In this document: positions 23,155-31,087 of the stretch, piece after piece | Layout of the letters: every line of letters starts with the position of its first letter | Position numbering within the stretch: position 1 is the stretch's first letter | Assembly: GCF_009712035.1 (NCBI RefSeq) | Contig: NZ_VILB01000024.1 | Span: 1-42,832 of the forward strand | Direction: 5' to 3' | DNA length: 42,832 nucleotides | DNA from: Anabaena sp. UHCC 0187 | GTDB taxonomy: Bacteria > Cyanobacteriota > Cyanobacteriia > Cyanobacteriales > Nostocaceae | Made by a program: the position numbers and the translations under genes | Notes under the pieces: model-generated | Told to the model about the DNA's origin: nothing | The model's input: only the letters and a program-made list of their open reading frames with translations | Databases searched by the model: none

Positions 23155-24333
23155 ATGACAAGAAAAATACTACTCAACCGACGACAAATTCTACAATTAG
23201 GGCTAGGGGGTTTAACTGGAATAGGAACTTTAGCATTAGGTCAAGCTAAATGTTTGAGTAAACAACTCGAAAAACTCGACAATCCAAATAGAAAGTTTAC
23301 AGTAATTGGTCAGGCTTCATTAAAACAACGTGCAGCAGCTAAAGGGTTATTTTATGGAGCAGCAGTGAGAATTAATCCTCTATTCCAGGATAAAAAGTTT
23401 AGAGCAAATTTTATTCAAGAATGCGGTGCATTAGTTCCAGAATGGGATCTGAAATGGACAAGTTTGCGTCCCGATATATCTAGTTTTAATTTTACCTATG
23501 CAGATCGTTTAGCTAAGTTTACCCAATCTAACGGTATGTTGTTGCGAGGGCATACTTTAGTTTGGCATGAATCCTTACCGACATGGTTTCAGAAAGAAGT
23601 AAATAGCGCCAATGTTGCAAAAATTTTGCAGCAACATATCAAAACAGTGGTTGGGCGTTATGCTAGGCAAGTACATTCCTGGGATGTTGTCAACGAAGCA
23701 ATTGATATCAAAAGTGGACGCGCTGACAATTTGCGTAACACGCCTTGGCTGCAACTTATGGGTCCAGATTACATCGAGTTTGCTTTTCGGACGGCAGCAC
23801 AGGCTGATCCTCACGCTTTGTTGGTCTACAACGAGTATGGTTTAGATTACGATTCAAGAGATGACGAAGCTAAGAGAGTTGCTGTTTTGAAACTACTAAA
23901 AGATTTAAAGTGGAGAGGTACGCCTATACACGCTCTAGGTATACAAGCTCACTTAAATGGAGCTTCTACCTTATTTAATTCCCAAAAATTCAGATCTTTT
24001 CTGGGCAATGTCGCATCACTTGGTCTGAAAATATTAATTACAGAACTAGATGTCTTAGATAAGAACTTACCTGAAGATACCACCAAGCGTGATCAGATCG
24101 TAGCGGCAGTTTATGAAGACTATCTCTCGGCTGTATTACAGGAAAAAGCGGTAATTGGTGTTTTGACTTGGGGACTAAGCGATCGCTATACTTGGTTAGC
24201 TGAAGACAACTCCTCTGGTAAACTTCTCCCGTTACCATTTTCATTAAGACCTCTGCCTTTAGATGTGAACGGCAACCGAAAATTAGCCTGGAATGCGATC
24301 GCACGAGCTTTTGATAGCGCTCCTAGACGTTAA
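23155..24333 (+). CDS. GH10 family endo-1,4-beta-xylanase-like glycosidase, exported
   Basis: The 392-residue GH10 enzyme hydrolyses beta-1,4 links in xylan-like chains in known members. The acid/base Glu181 is in WDVVNEAID and the nucleophile Glu297 in ITELDV; LRGHTLVWHESLPTWF and LGIQAHLNG are family motifs. The N-terminus NRRQILQLGLGGLTGIGTLALG has a twin-arginine-like pair and a hydrophobic stretch, suggesting Tat export. The ATG at 23155 is chosen because GGAGA lies about ten bases upstream; an extended start at 23092 would spoil the signal peptide. Placed directly after the glycosyltransferases, it probably trims or releases the cluster's own polysaccharide rather than degrading plant material. 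Confidence 0.85.
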   Translation: MTRKILLNRRQILQLGLGGLTGIGTLALGQAKCLSKQLEKLDNPNRKFTVIGQASLKQRAAAKGLFYGAAVRINPLFQDKKFRANFIQECGALVPEWDLKWTSLRPDISSFNFTYADRLAKFTQSNGMLLRGHTLVWHESLPTWFQKEVNSANVAKILQQHIKTVVGRYARQVHSWDVVNEAIDIKSGRADNLRNTPWLQLMGPDYIEFAFRTAAQADPHALLVYNEYGLDYDSRDDEAKRVAVLKLLKDLKWRGTPIHALGIQAHLNGASTLFNSQKFRSFLGNVASLGLKILITELDVLDKNLPEDTTKRDQIVAAVYEDYLSAVLQEKAVIGVLTWGLSDRYTWLAEDNSSGKLLPLPFSLRPLPLDVNGNRKLAWNAIARAFDSAPRR

Positions 24334-24665
24334 ACAGAGATTAAAGTGAAGATACGCTGTAAGTAGGTTGGCGTTAAAAATTATCGTTATCACCAGGCAA
24401 GAGGCAAAAGGTTGTGGGCAATTTTACTTTTCCTTACACATTTTGGTTATTTTCATTCCTCCTGGTGTACGCAGTTCATGATGGCGACTTAAGCTATTGT
24501 CATTAGGACTTGCTGATAGCGTGATGTAAGCCATATTTAGGAATCCTAAATGATTACTGAAGAAGCACAATTATCATCATGCAATTTGCAAGTGCGACAG
24601 CTTACAAAAGCCAAAATTCTGATACTTTGGACATAGCATTTTTGATAAATTCTGAAGATTAAATT
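24334..24665. other. 332-bp intergenic stretch before lpxD
   Basis: There is no gene I can support. The one clear feature is a 17-bp palindrome, ATTTAGGA-A-TCCTAAAT (24535-24551), possibly a regulator site about 115 bases upstream of lpxD. No terminator for the xylanase gene is recognised. Confidence 0.4.
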
Positions 24666-25712
24666 ATGCAATTCAGCGAAATTGTTAGTAAATTAAACGA
24701 CACTATTAAAGCTCATAGTCTGACTGCTAACCCAGAACAAAACCCAGAAATTACCGGAGTTGCAGCCGTAGATGAAGCTACCACAGGGAATCTCAGCTAT
24801 ATTGAAGGCTCTAAATTTGCTTCTTTAATTAAGTCTACCGGTGCTAGTGCTTTAATTTTACCCCAGGATGAAAAATTACAAATCCAAGCCACAGAAAAGG
24901 GTATTCCTTGGTTAGCAACCCCAGAACCACGCTTATTATTTGCCCAAGCGATCGCACTTTTTTACCAACCATACCGTCCTACTCCAGAAATTCACCCTAC
25001 CGCAGTTATTCACCCCACAGCTAAAATTGGTAGTGATGCTTATATTGGTCCTCATGTCGTCATTTCCTCTGGCGTGGAAATTGGCAATCATGCTATTATC
25101 CATCCCAATGTTGTCATTTATCCAGAAGTGAAAATAGGCGATCGCATCACCTTACACGCCAATTGTACCATTCACGAACGTAGCCAAATCGGTGCAGATT
25201 GCGTCATTCATAGCGGTGCTGTCATCGGTGCAGAAGGCTTTGGTTTTGTACCTACCCGCACGGCTTGGTTCAAAATGGAACAATCAGGCTACACAGTTTT
25301 AGAAGATGGGGTAGAAATTGGCTGCAACAGTGCTATTGATCGTCCCGCAGTCGGAGAAACTAGAATTGGCAAAAATACCAAAATTGACAATTTAGTACAG
25401 ATAGGACATGGCTGTAAAATTGGTACTGGTTGTGCCATAGCAGGTCAAGTAGGCATGGCTGGGGGTGTAACAGTGGGAAATCGGGTAATTTTAGCTGGAC
25501 AAGTGGGAATTGCTAATCAGGCAAAAGTGGGTGACGGGGCGATCGCCACAGCCCAAGCTGGTATTATCAGTAGTGTCGCACCTGGAGAGATTGTCTCAGG
25601 GACTCCAGCCGTAGGTCACAAACTATATCTTAAAGTATCGGCGATTTACAGCCGTTTGCCGGAAATATATCAATTCTTCAAACGATTGCAGCGTCAATTA
25701 GGTAGTAGCTAA
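24666..25712 (+). CDS. lpxD: UDP-3-O-acylglucosamine N-acyltransferase (LpxD)
   Basis: The 348-residue enzyme N-acylates UDP-3-O-acyl-glucosamine in lipid A synthesis. The N-terminal uridine-binding domain (about 1-100) includes GVAAVDEATTGNLSYIEG, followed by ten or so hexapeptide repeats of the left-handed beta helix (IHPTAVIHPTAKIGSDAYIG onward). GAVIGAEGFGFVP and VQIGHGCKIG hold the conserved catalytic His region, and the C-terminal helix (YLKVSAIYSRLPEIYQFFKRL) is typical. The length is normal. lpxA, lpxC and fabZ, often linked to it, are not in this window. It is convergent with the gene at 25777. Confidence 0.95.
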   Translation: MQFSEIVSKLNDTIKAHSLTANPEQNPEITGVAAVDEATTGNLSYIEGSKFASLIKSTGASALILPQDEKLQIQATEKGIPWLATPEPRLLFAQAIALFYQPYRPTPEIHPTAVIHPTAKIGSDAYIGPHVVISSGVEIGNHAIIHPNVVIYPEVKIGDRITLHANCTIHERSQIGADCVIHSGAVIGAEGFGFVPTRTAWFKMEQSGYTVLEDGVEIGCNSAIDRPAVGETRIGKNTKIDNLVQIGHGCKIGTGCAIAGQVGMAGGVTVGNRVILAGQVGIANQAKVGDGAIATAQAGIISSVAPGEIVSGTPAVGHKLYLKVSAIYSRLPEIYQFFKRLQRQLGSS

Positions 25713-25776
25713 GAGTTTTTTGTATTTGTAAACCGATGGTGTGACTGAAGTGCAAACAAATCGGCTAATTTCTGAT

Positions 25777-26439
25777 TCAATTCTTAATTTCCCGCATTGG
25801 TTGACTCTGATTTTGCAATAAAGGACGGACAATTAAATACCCAGCCGCAAAACCAGTTACCATAATTAACACAATAGTAATTACCAACCACCAACCATTT
25901 AATCCCTTTGTCTCAGATTGCGGATGAGGATAATAACGTACTTTCTCTTCTTCTTTAAATACTGCTTCTGATTTTGGCAAATTCACATCCATCCTCGGTG
26001 CAGTAGATTCCTGACGGTGTTTTTGAGGAGGTGTATTTTTGATTACTGCTTTTCGACGGGGGGCAGTAGTCGGTTGCTGTGGAGGTGCGGCGGTAACGGT
26101 GGGCTTATTTGGATATGTAACCTCGTTATTGTTACGGAGTTGAGATGGCGGATGCGGTTGATATTTTACTTCATTGTTAGCAGCAGGTGGCGCAGTTGAA
26201 CTAGGTAATGAAGTATCAACTAACTTTTGTAGTTCTAAGCAAGACTGAATAACCTTAGTAATTTCTTGACGCAGTTGTTGATTTTCTTGGGCTAATTTCT
26301 GATTATGACTTGTGACTACATCCAGCTTGGATTGTACTGCTTGTAACTCTGCTGTTAACTCTCGGTAAATACAAATAGGAACTGAGGGTGGGTAGCTGGT
26401 AGGTGGTTGGCTATAGTTAGATCCTGTAGATATTTTCAT
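25777..26439 (-). CDS. Coiled-coil protein with C-terminal membrane anchor
   Basis: This is a 220-residue protein of unknown function. A coiled coil (ELTAELQAVQSKLDVVTSHNQKLAQENQQL, about 27-70) is followed by a Pro/Thr/Ala-rich low-complexity linker (about 80-160) with basic patches. One transmembrane segment (WWLVITIVLIMVTGFAAGYLIV, about 184-206) and a short tail complete it. The layout suits a tail-anchored scaffold or a protein whose soluble part is cytoplasmic. No catalytic motif is visible. It converges with lpxD, and its promoter must lie in the 315-bp gap toward the tnpB element. Confidence 0.75.
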   Translation of the reverse strand: MKISTGSNYSQPPTSYPPSVPICIYRELTAELQAVQSKLDVVTSHNQKLAQENQQLRQEITKVIQSCLELQKLVDTSLPSSTAPPAANNEVKYQPHPPSQLRNNNEVTYPNKPTVTAAPPQQPTTAPRRKAVIKNTPPQKHRQESTAPRMDVNLPKSEAVFKEEEKVRYYPHPQSETKGLNGWWLVITIVLIMVTGFAAGYLIVRPLLQNQSQPMREIKN

Positions 26440-26754
26440 GGATATTTTAGTATCAAAATACAGTAATTAGAGTAGGAATAACAAGGAGCAGAATATAGTT
26501 ATTTATGAGATTATGCCCAAGAATAATGGAAAAATGTACAAAAGGCAAAGATTTGGAATTGTAGTAAAATTCAGCAGTCAGAAGTTAGGAGTAAAACCCT
26601 GTTTTAGTAAGAGTTTCATCAATAATCTTGATGTCTTCACCACCTGGGCAGTTGCTATAACTATTCCTAGGGTTAATTCATCAAGAATATCAGTATGTTA
26701 GCTAATTATATGTTATTAATGCAACTTATTCAAAAAGTGAGTCTATTTTGTTAT
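26440..26754. other. 315-bp intergenic stretch between the coiled-coil gene and the tnpB element
   Basis: I see no credible gene. A 62-codon frame here (26513-26701) has no ribosome site or family resemblance. A small palindrome, TATTTT/AAAATA, lies just upstream of the coiled-coil gene. The rest is AT-rich. Confidence 0.4.
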
Positions 26755-27000
26755 TGACACTCCCCGGTCTAAAGACGCGGGGATTCTACATTCACAGACT
26801 CGCCGTTAGACGACAGGTTTGCACCAATCGCCCAAGAGGGCAAATCTCCTGTAGCGTAGCTTCCGGTATGCCCTACCGTAGTTAATCCTAATTTTAGGAT
26901 ATTGATGCTGGCATTAACATCTCTATCTTCTACGAACCCACAATGATGACAATTATGGGTTCTGGTTGATAGGGATTTTTTCACTTTTTGGCCGCAATTA
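26755..27000 (-). ncRNA. Predicted omega (reRNA) region of the tnpB element
   Basis: By family knowledge, the guide RNA of TnpB covers the 3' end of tnpB and the right end, with the guide drawn from the DNA just beyond. The hairpin at 26760-26782 and the right-end sequence are visible; the RNA's limits are inferred. A sequence resembling a small dispersed repeat (26850-26880) lies inside. Confidence 0.35.
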
Positions 27001-27995
27001 GAACAATTTTGAGAAGTATTATGGGGAGGGACGGCAACCGTTATCTTCCCATATTTATGTCCAAAATATTCTAGCCATTGCCGAAAAGTTGCCCAGCCAG
27101 CATCAGAAATTGATTTGGCTAAATGTCGGTTTCTTACCATGCCTTTAATATTTAAGTCTTCATAAGCCACCAAATCGTTAGATTGGATCACGGAATATGC
27201 TAATCTCTTGCAGTATTCTTTTCGCTGCCTACTTACTCTTAAATGTTTACGGGCATACCTATTTTTAGCTTTTAAATAGTTCTTTGATTGTGGTTGTTTA
27301 GCTTTTTTCTTGTCTCTGTTGAACTTCTTGGATTTTTTACGATTAGCTCGACTTAACTGCTTCTCTGACTTTCTATAGAATTGTGGAGCAGGTTCTACAT
27401 TGCCTTTTGAGTCAGCAATGAAATACTTTAAACCTACATCTAATCCAACTATTTGATTTGTTGGTTGAGATTCAATTCTAATTTTGACATCAATTGCAAA
27501 TTGAGCATAATATCCATCAGCCCGGCGGACTAGACGAACTCGCTTAATTTGTTTAATGTCATAAAAATTAAGATCATAAGTACCTTTTAATTTTAGAGTA
27601 CCTATACCTTTCTTATCAGAGAAAATGATTGATTTTCTGGTTTTGGATAATTTCCAGCCGCTAACTTTGTATTCAACTGAGCGGCAATTCTTTTTGAATT
27701 TTGGAAATCCCTTTTTGCCTTTAATTTTCTTTTTGCAATTGTCGTAAAATCGAGCTATTGCACTCCAAGAACGTTCCGCAGCAGATTGTCTAGCCATTGA
27801 ATTAAGTTCATCCGCAAAAGAAAATTCAGATGCCAAAATAGCGCAATATTTATTGAGATCATATTTCGTTGCACCTTTATTATCCATCCAATATCTTAAA
27901 CATTTATTTTGAATGAATTGAGATGCACGAATAGCCTCATCTATTGCTCGATACTGCCTATCCTTTCCTTTGACTTTGAACTCGTAAATTATCAT
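26769..27995 (-). CDS. tnpB: TnpB RNA-guided nuclease
   Basis: The 408-residue protein has an intact RuvC active site: Asp186 (IVGLDVGLK), Glu279 (VAYEDLN) and Asp359 (EDRDVNAS). It has a four-Cys zinc finger (CSNCG 331-335, CHHCG 349-353) between the last two, and the basic N-terminal recognition region (QFIQNKCLRYWMD, ERSWSAIARFYDNCKKK). Known TnpB proteins cut DNA matching their omega RNA next to a TAM and help keep the element at its site. Full length, no frameshift, so probably active. The C-terminus (GHTGSYATGDLPSWAIGANL) is formed partly from the element's own right-end region. Confidence 0.9.
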   Translation of the reverse strand: MIIYEFKVKGKDRQYRAIDEAIRASQFIQNKCLRYWMDNKGATKYDLNKYCAILASEFSFADELNSMARQSAAERSWSAIARFYDNCKKKIKGKKGFPKFKKNCRSVEYKVSGWKLSKTRKSIIFSDKKGIGTLKLKGTYDLNFYDIKQIKRVRLVRRADGYYAQFAIDVKIRIESQPTNQIVGLDVGLKYFIADSKGNVEPAPQFYRKSEKQLSRANRKKSKKFNRDKKKAKQPQSKNYLKAKNRYARKHLRVSRQRKEYCKRLAYSVIQSNDLVAYEDLNIKGMVRNRHLAKSISDAGWATFRQWLEYFGHKYGKITVAVPPHNTSQNCSNCGQKVKKSLSTRTHNCHHCGFVEDRDVNASINILKLGLTTVGHTGSYATGDLPSWAIGANLSSNGESVNVESPRL

Positions 27996-28021
27996 GGTTT
28001 CGACCTAAACACCACAAAGCT

Positions 28022-28051
28022 ATGCTAGTTTACAAAGCATAATCTTGTCAA
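28022..28051 (-). promoter_or_regulatory. Promoter of tnpB
   Basis: On the minus strand TTGACA (28046-28051) and TAGCAT (28022-28027) are separated by 18 bases, 27 bases upstream of the tnpB ATG. A good sigma-70 match inside the element. Confidence 0.55.
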
Positions 28052-28272
28052 CAAAAAAACTTTCAGTGGAGGCTAAAGCCTCTGGCTGCCTTTCATCCCT
28101 TGCCTAAAGGACAGTTAAGTTTTGGAGCGTGGCGGAAAAACTTAACCTCAAGGGTTTTTAGCCTAGTCTTTTATAATGGAGTTTAATTTTCAAATTCCCC
28201 TTCGTCCTTATCTTTTTCAGAATAAGTTGTTGAACGCAAACTGCAAGTTCACAATTTTTGATCGCTGTTTTT

Positions 28273-29169
28273 TCAATTATTGTGAGAAATGTGGGCTAAC
28301 CAATCAATAATTTCATGATTCACAATATCTGGAACTTCATCATGGGGACAATGGCCAGCACGGGGAATAGGGACAACTTTAATATCTTGGCCATTTTCTC
28401 GCGCTGCTTCATAGATATTCGCTCCCGTGATTGGTGTCCAGGGATCTTCCGCACCCCAAATTACTAATAAAGGGAATTCTAACTTAGGTAATAATTCCTC
28501 TGGACTAGGGCCTGGCGGTGCAGTGAGAATAGAAGCAAAAACTTGTTGCGCTCCTGAATCACAAGATGGGTTATAAAGTAAATCAACAAGTTCATCGGTT
28601 ACAGCGTTGCGATCGCTATATACTTGATACAAGGTGCGGCGAATTTGCGATTTTTGGCGAATGCGGTTAAACACGAATTTACCTGTAATGGGGTTAGCAA
28701 CCAACTTGTTAAAAGTTGCCATTACAACTCGCAAAACTGGATTTAATTCATGGGGACGGTGACTCAAACCACCAGCAGAGTTAATTAACACACCTCCAGC
28801 CGCAATTTCTGGATATTCTGTTAAGACAATTAAACTTAAAAGTGCGCCAATAGAATTACCAATAAATATCGCTGGCGCTTGAATATGTGCATTGTGAAAA
28901 TCTTTTAATAATTCTGCCCACACTTCCATGCTATAATTTATGGCTGCTTTATCAGAACCACCAAACCCCAACAAATCTAAAGCAAATACCTGATAACCAG
29001 CAGCAGCTAAAACCGGGATATTTTTCCGCCAATGACCAATGGAAGCACCAAAGCCGTGAATTAGTACCAATGGTTGGCCTGTACCCATAACCGTATATTG
29101 GATTTTGTAATCTCGCCAGATCCAATCCTGTTTTTCTAATGGCTGTAAATCCTGGGTTGTAGTTGTCAT
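28273..29169 (-). CDS. Alpha/beta-fold hydrolase
   Basis: The 298-residue protein has the full triad: nucleophile Ser106 in IGNSIGAL, Asp242 in WGAEDPWTP and His273 in RAGHCPHDE. The oxyanion segment is LIHGFGASIGHWRKN and the nucleophile elbow is preceded by PAIFIGNS. A helical cap lies between about 135 and 215. It resembles the haloalkane dehalogenase/epoxide hydrolase branch and the chloroplast pheophytinase-like group; the substrate is not determined. No signal peptide, so cytoplasmic. It is transcribed alone, away from the SLH gene at 29370. Confidence 0.9.
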   Translation of the reverse strand: MTTTTQDLQPLEKQDWIWRDYKIQYTVMGTGQPLVLIHGFGASIGHWRKNIPVLAAAGYQVFALDLLGFGGSDKAAINYSMEVWAELLKDFHNAHIQAPAIFIGNSIGALLSLIVLTEYPEIAAGGVLINSAGGLSHRPHELNPVLRVVMATFNKLVANPITGKFVFNRIRQKSQIRRTLYQVYSDRNAVTDELVDLLYNPSCDSGAQQVFASILTAPPGPSPEELLPKLEFPLLVIWGAEDPWTPITGANIYEAARENGQDIKVVPIPRAGHCPHDEVPDIVNHEIIDWLAHISHNN

Positions 29170-29369
29170 TTGTGAAGATTCCTAAATTATCGTTTATTTA
29201 TATAAATATTCTAAATCAAGTGACGGGTAAACACCTATGGCCTGTCCCCTATTCCCTCTTTGACAAAAGTAATATAAAATGCCCTGTGTTACCAGTAAGT
29301 TTAACTATGATCAGAAATTTTTGATAATAGTAAACATTAGTACATTGGCTAAGTGTAAGATAAAATACA

Positions 29370-30857
29370 ATGAATCCGATTAACTCAACTTATTGGAGTA
29401 AACTAATTGTTGCAACTATCTCTGTTGTCGCATTATCGCCAATACCTTCTGCATTAGCAGAATCAAGACTATCTTCTCAAGTTGAATCAAAACTTAGTAA
29501 TACCCCACAAACGCAACTTTTTGCCCAGCAAATTGACGGTGAAGCCATTAAAATTCCCGTTATTAGTAATTTTTCACCAGAAAAAACCTCAGGATTCACC
29601 CTTTCTATATGGCAACCCGGTGGGACAATTTCAGCAGTTACCGCCCGTATTTCTATTAAGAGTAAATATGGGAATAAATATCGCCAAGAAAGGTTTTTAG
29701 GTGATTATAAATATCAGATTAAGCAAAAAGCTAAGTTTGTGAAAGGATTTAAATTAGGCGATCGCATTGTTGTGCGTTTATATGATACTACAAATCGTCT
29801 GATTGGTTACACTGAATTTGCTTGTTTACCTGATAATACTGCCGTAAATCTGATTTTATCAGCTAATCCCACAGAATCTCAAGTAGTTCGCACCTTTTAT
29901 GGTGTTGATGTCAACGAGGATAGCATTATTGATAATAATACTACTAATTACGATTACTTCACCCAACTCAATAACCAAAAAGTTACTTTCCTCAAAAGTT
30001 CTGAAAATATCAATATTACCCAATACCAAGCCGCAGGATTTTCCCAAGTTGCCACCACAGGTGCTTATCCTATTACCTTTAGTGAAGGTGATTTTGCTTT
30101 AGTTGGTAAATCTGTTAACGTCTCCAATTCTAATCTAGCAAAAGCCTTAACAGCCAATCCTGGTAGTTTGGTAAAATCAACTCAAATTAGCCAAAACTCC
30201 AGTTTTGAACTGGGCAAATTATTAAGTGAATATCGGACAATCGGCGTAGCCAAGGATATCCAAGTATCATTTTCTGATATCTCCAAAAACTATTGGGCTA
30301 GAGAATATATTTCTGAATTGGCAGCAATGGAAGTAATTGGCGGATTTCCCGATGGTTCTTTTCGTCCAAATGCACCGGTAACTCGTGCAGAATTGGCCGC
30401 CCTATTGCAAAAAGTCTTTATCAAAAGTAAAGTTCGAGAAGCGATCAATTTTAAAGATGTCCCTCGTAAATATTGGGCTTATGATGCTATTCGGGAAACT
30501 TATGAAATGGGCTTTTTCACCACCCTGGGCAGTAAAAACTTCAATCCTACCCAAAAGCTGAATCGTCTCGATGTTTTAATAACTTTAGCTAAAGGATTGA
30601 ACTATAAATTTACTGGTTCTGCAACAAAAATCCTCTCAGTTTACAACGATGCTGCTAGTATTAGAAGTGAACATCGTGATTTTATCGCTGCTCTCACAGA
30701 AAATGGTGTAATTGCTAATTATCCCAATATAAAATTGCTCAATACGAAAAAAGTTGCCACTAGAGCAGATGTATGTGCTTTATTGTATCGGGCAATGGTG
30801 AGTGCTGGGGAAGTACCAGATTTCCCCTCAAAATATACTGTGCAACCAATCAAATAA
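29370..30857 (+). CDS. Secreted SLH-domain protein with unknown N-terminal domain
   Basis: The 495-residue protein has a signal peptide (LIVATISVVALSPIPSALA). An unknown beta-rich region follows (about 50-290) with GFTLSIWQPGGTISAVTARISIKSKYG. Three S-layer homology domains occupy about 300-480, starting FSDISKNYWAREYISELAAMEVIGGFPDGSFRPN. SLH domains bind peptidoglycan-linked polymers, so the protein sits in the periplasm or at the wall/outer-membrane interface. The SLH module aligns along its length with that of the protein at 39976, including the odd third repeat (NYPN.K.LN), but the rest of the protein differs. Confidence 0.85.
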   Translation: MNPINSTYWSKLIVATISVVALSPIPSALAESRLSSQVESKLSNTPQTQLFAQQIDGEAIKIPVISNFSPEKTSGFTLSIWQPGGTISAVTARISIKSKYGNKYRQERFLGDYKYQIKQKAKFVKGFKLGDRIVVRLYDTTNRLIGYTEFACLPDNTAVNLILSANPTESQVVRTFYGVDVNEDSIIDNNTTNYDYFTQLNNQKVTFLKSSENINITQYQAAGFSQVATTGAYPITFSEGDFALVGKSVNVSNSNLAKALTANPGSLVKSTQISQNSSFELGKLLSEYRTIGVAKDIQVSFSDISKNYWAREYISELAAMEVIGGFPDGSFRPNAPVTRAELAALLQKVFIKSKVREAINFKDVPRKYWAYDAIRETYEMGFFTTLGSKNFNPTQKLNRLDVLITLAKGLNYKFTGSATKILSVYNDAASIRSEHRDFIAALTENGVIANYPNIKLLNTKKVATRADVCALLYRAMVSAGEVPDFPSKYTVQPIK

Positions 30858-30919
30858 CAAAATTAGGATCAGGTGGCATTGTCTACCCTACTTTAGCTTT
30901 AGAGTTGATTATGCGTAGG

Positions 30920-30958
30920 TTGGGTTGACCGAAGGAAACCCAACAAATGCCTTGGGTT
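30920..30958 (+). repeat. TTGGGTT-type dispersed intergenic repeat
   Basis: TTGGGTT (30920-30926) and AACCCAA (30937-30943) form a stem, and TTGGGTT recurs at 30952-30958. The same wording (GTAGGTTGGGTT..AACCCAAC) is common between genes in Nostocales. Confidence 0.6.
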
Positions 30959-31087
30959 ACGCTGTCGCTTAACTATTACCTGCTGTTTTAACTCAGCTAT
31001 CGTAGTGTAGATGTTGACTGTGATCAACTCAAGTTACTCTGAAAAGTGATTGACATAAATTGATCACAAAATCAACAAAAATAAAAC

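Larger units (their letters stand above)
26755..28170 (-). mobile_element. IS200/IS605-type element with tnpB only (IS1341-like)
   Basis: One intact tnpB and no tnpA. The right end (26755-26785) has the typical sequence TGACACTCCCC followed by a hairpin CCCCG-GTCT/AGAC-GCGGGG. The left side (about 28066-28160) holds GAGGCT-AA-AGCCTC and GTTAAGTTTT/AAAACTTAAC hairpins, the subterminal structures used by the Y1 transposases. The left end is estimated; the exact base cannot be fixed. The element would need a TnpA supplied in trans. Confidence 0.7.

Noticed and set aside
26513-26701. 62-codon plus-strand frame beside the tnpB element
   Set aside because: No ribosome site, family resemblance or neighbour coupling; ordinary intergenic DNA is simpler.
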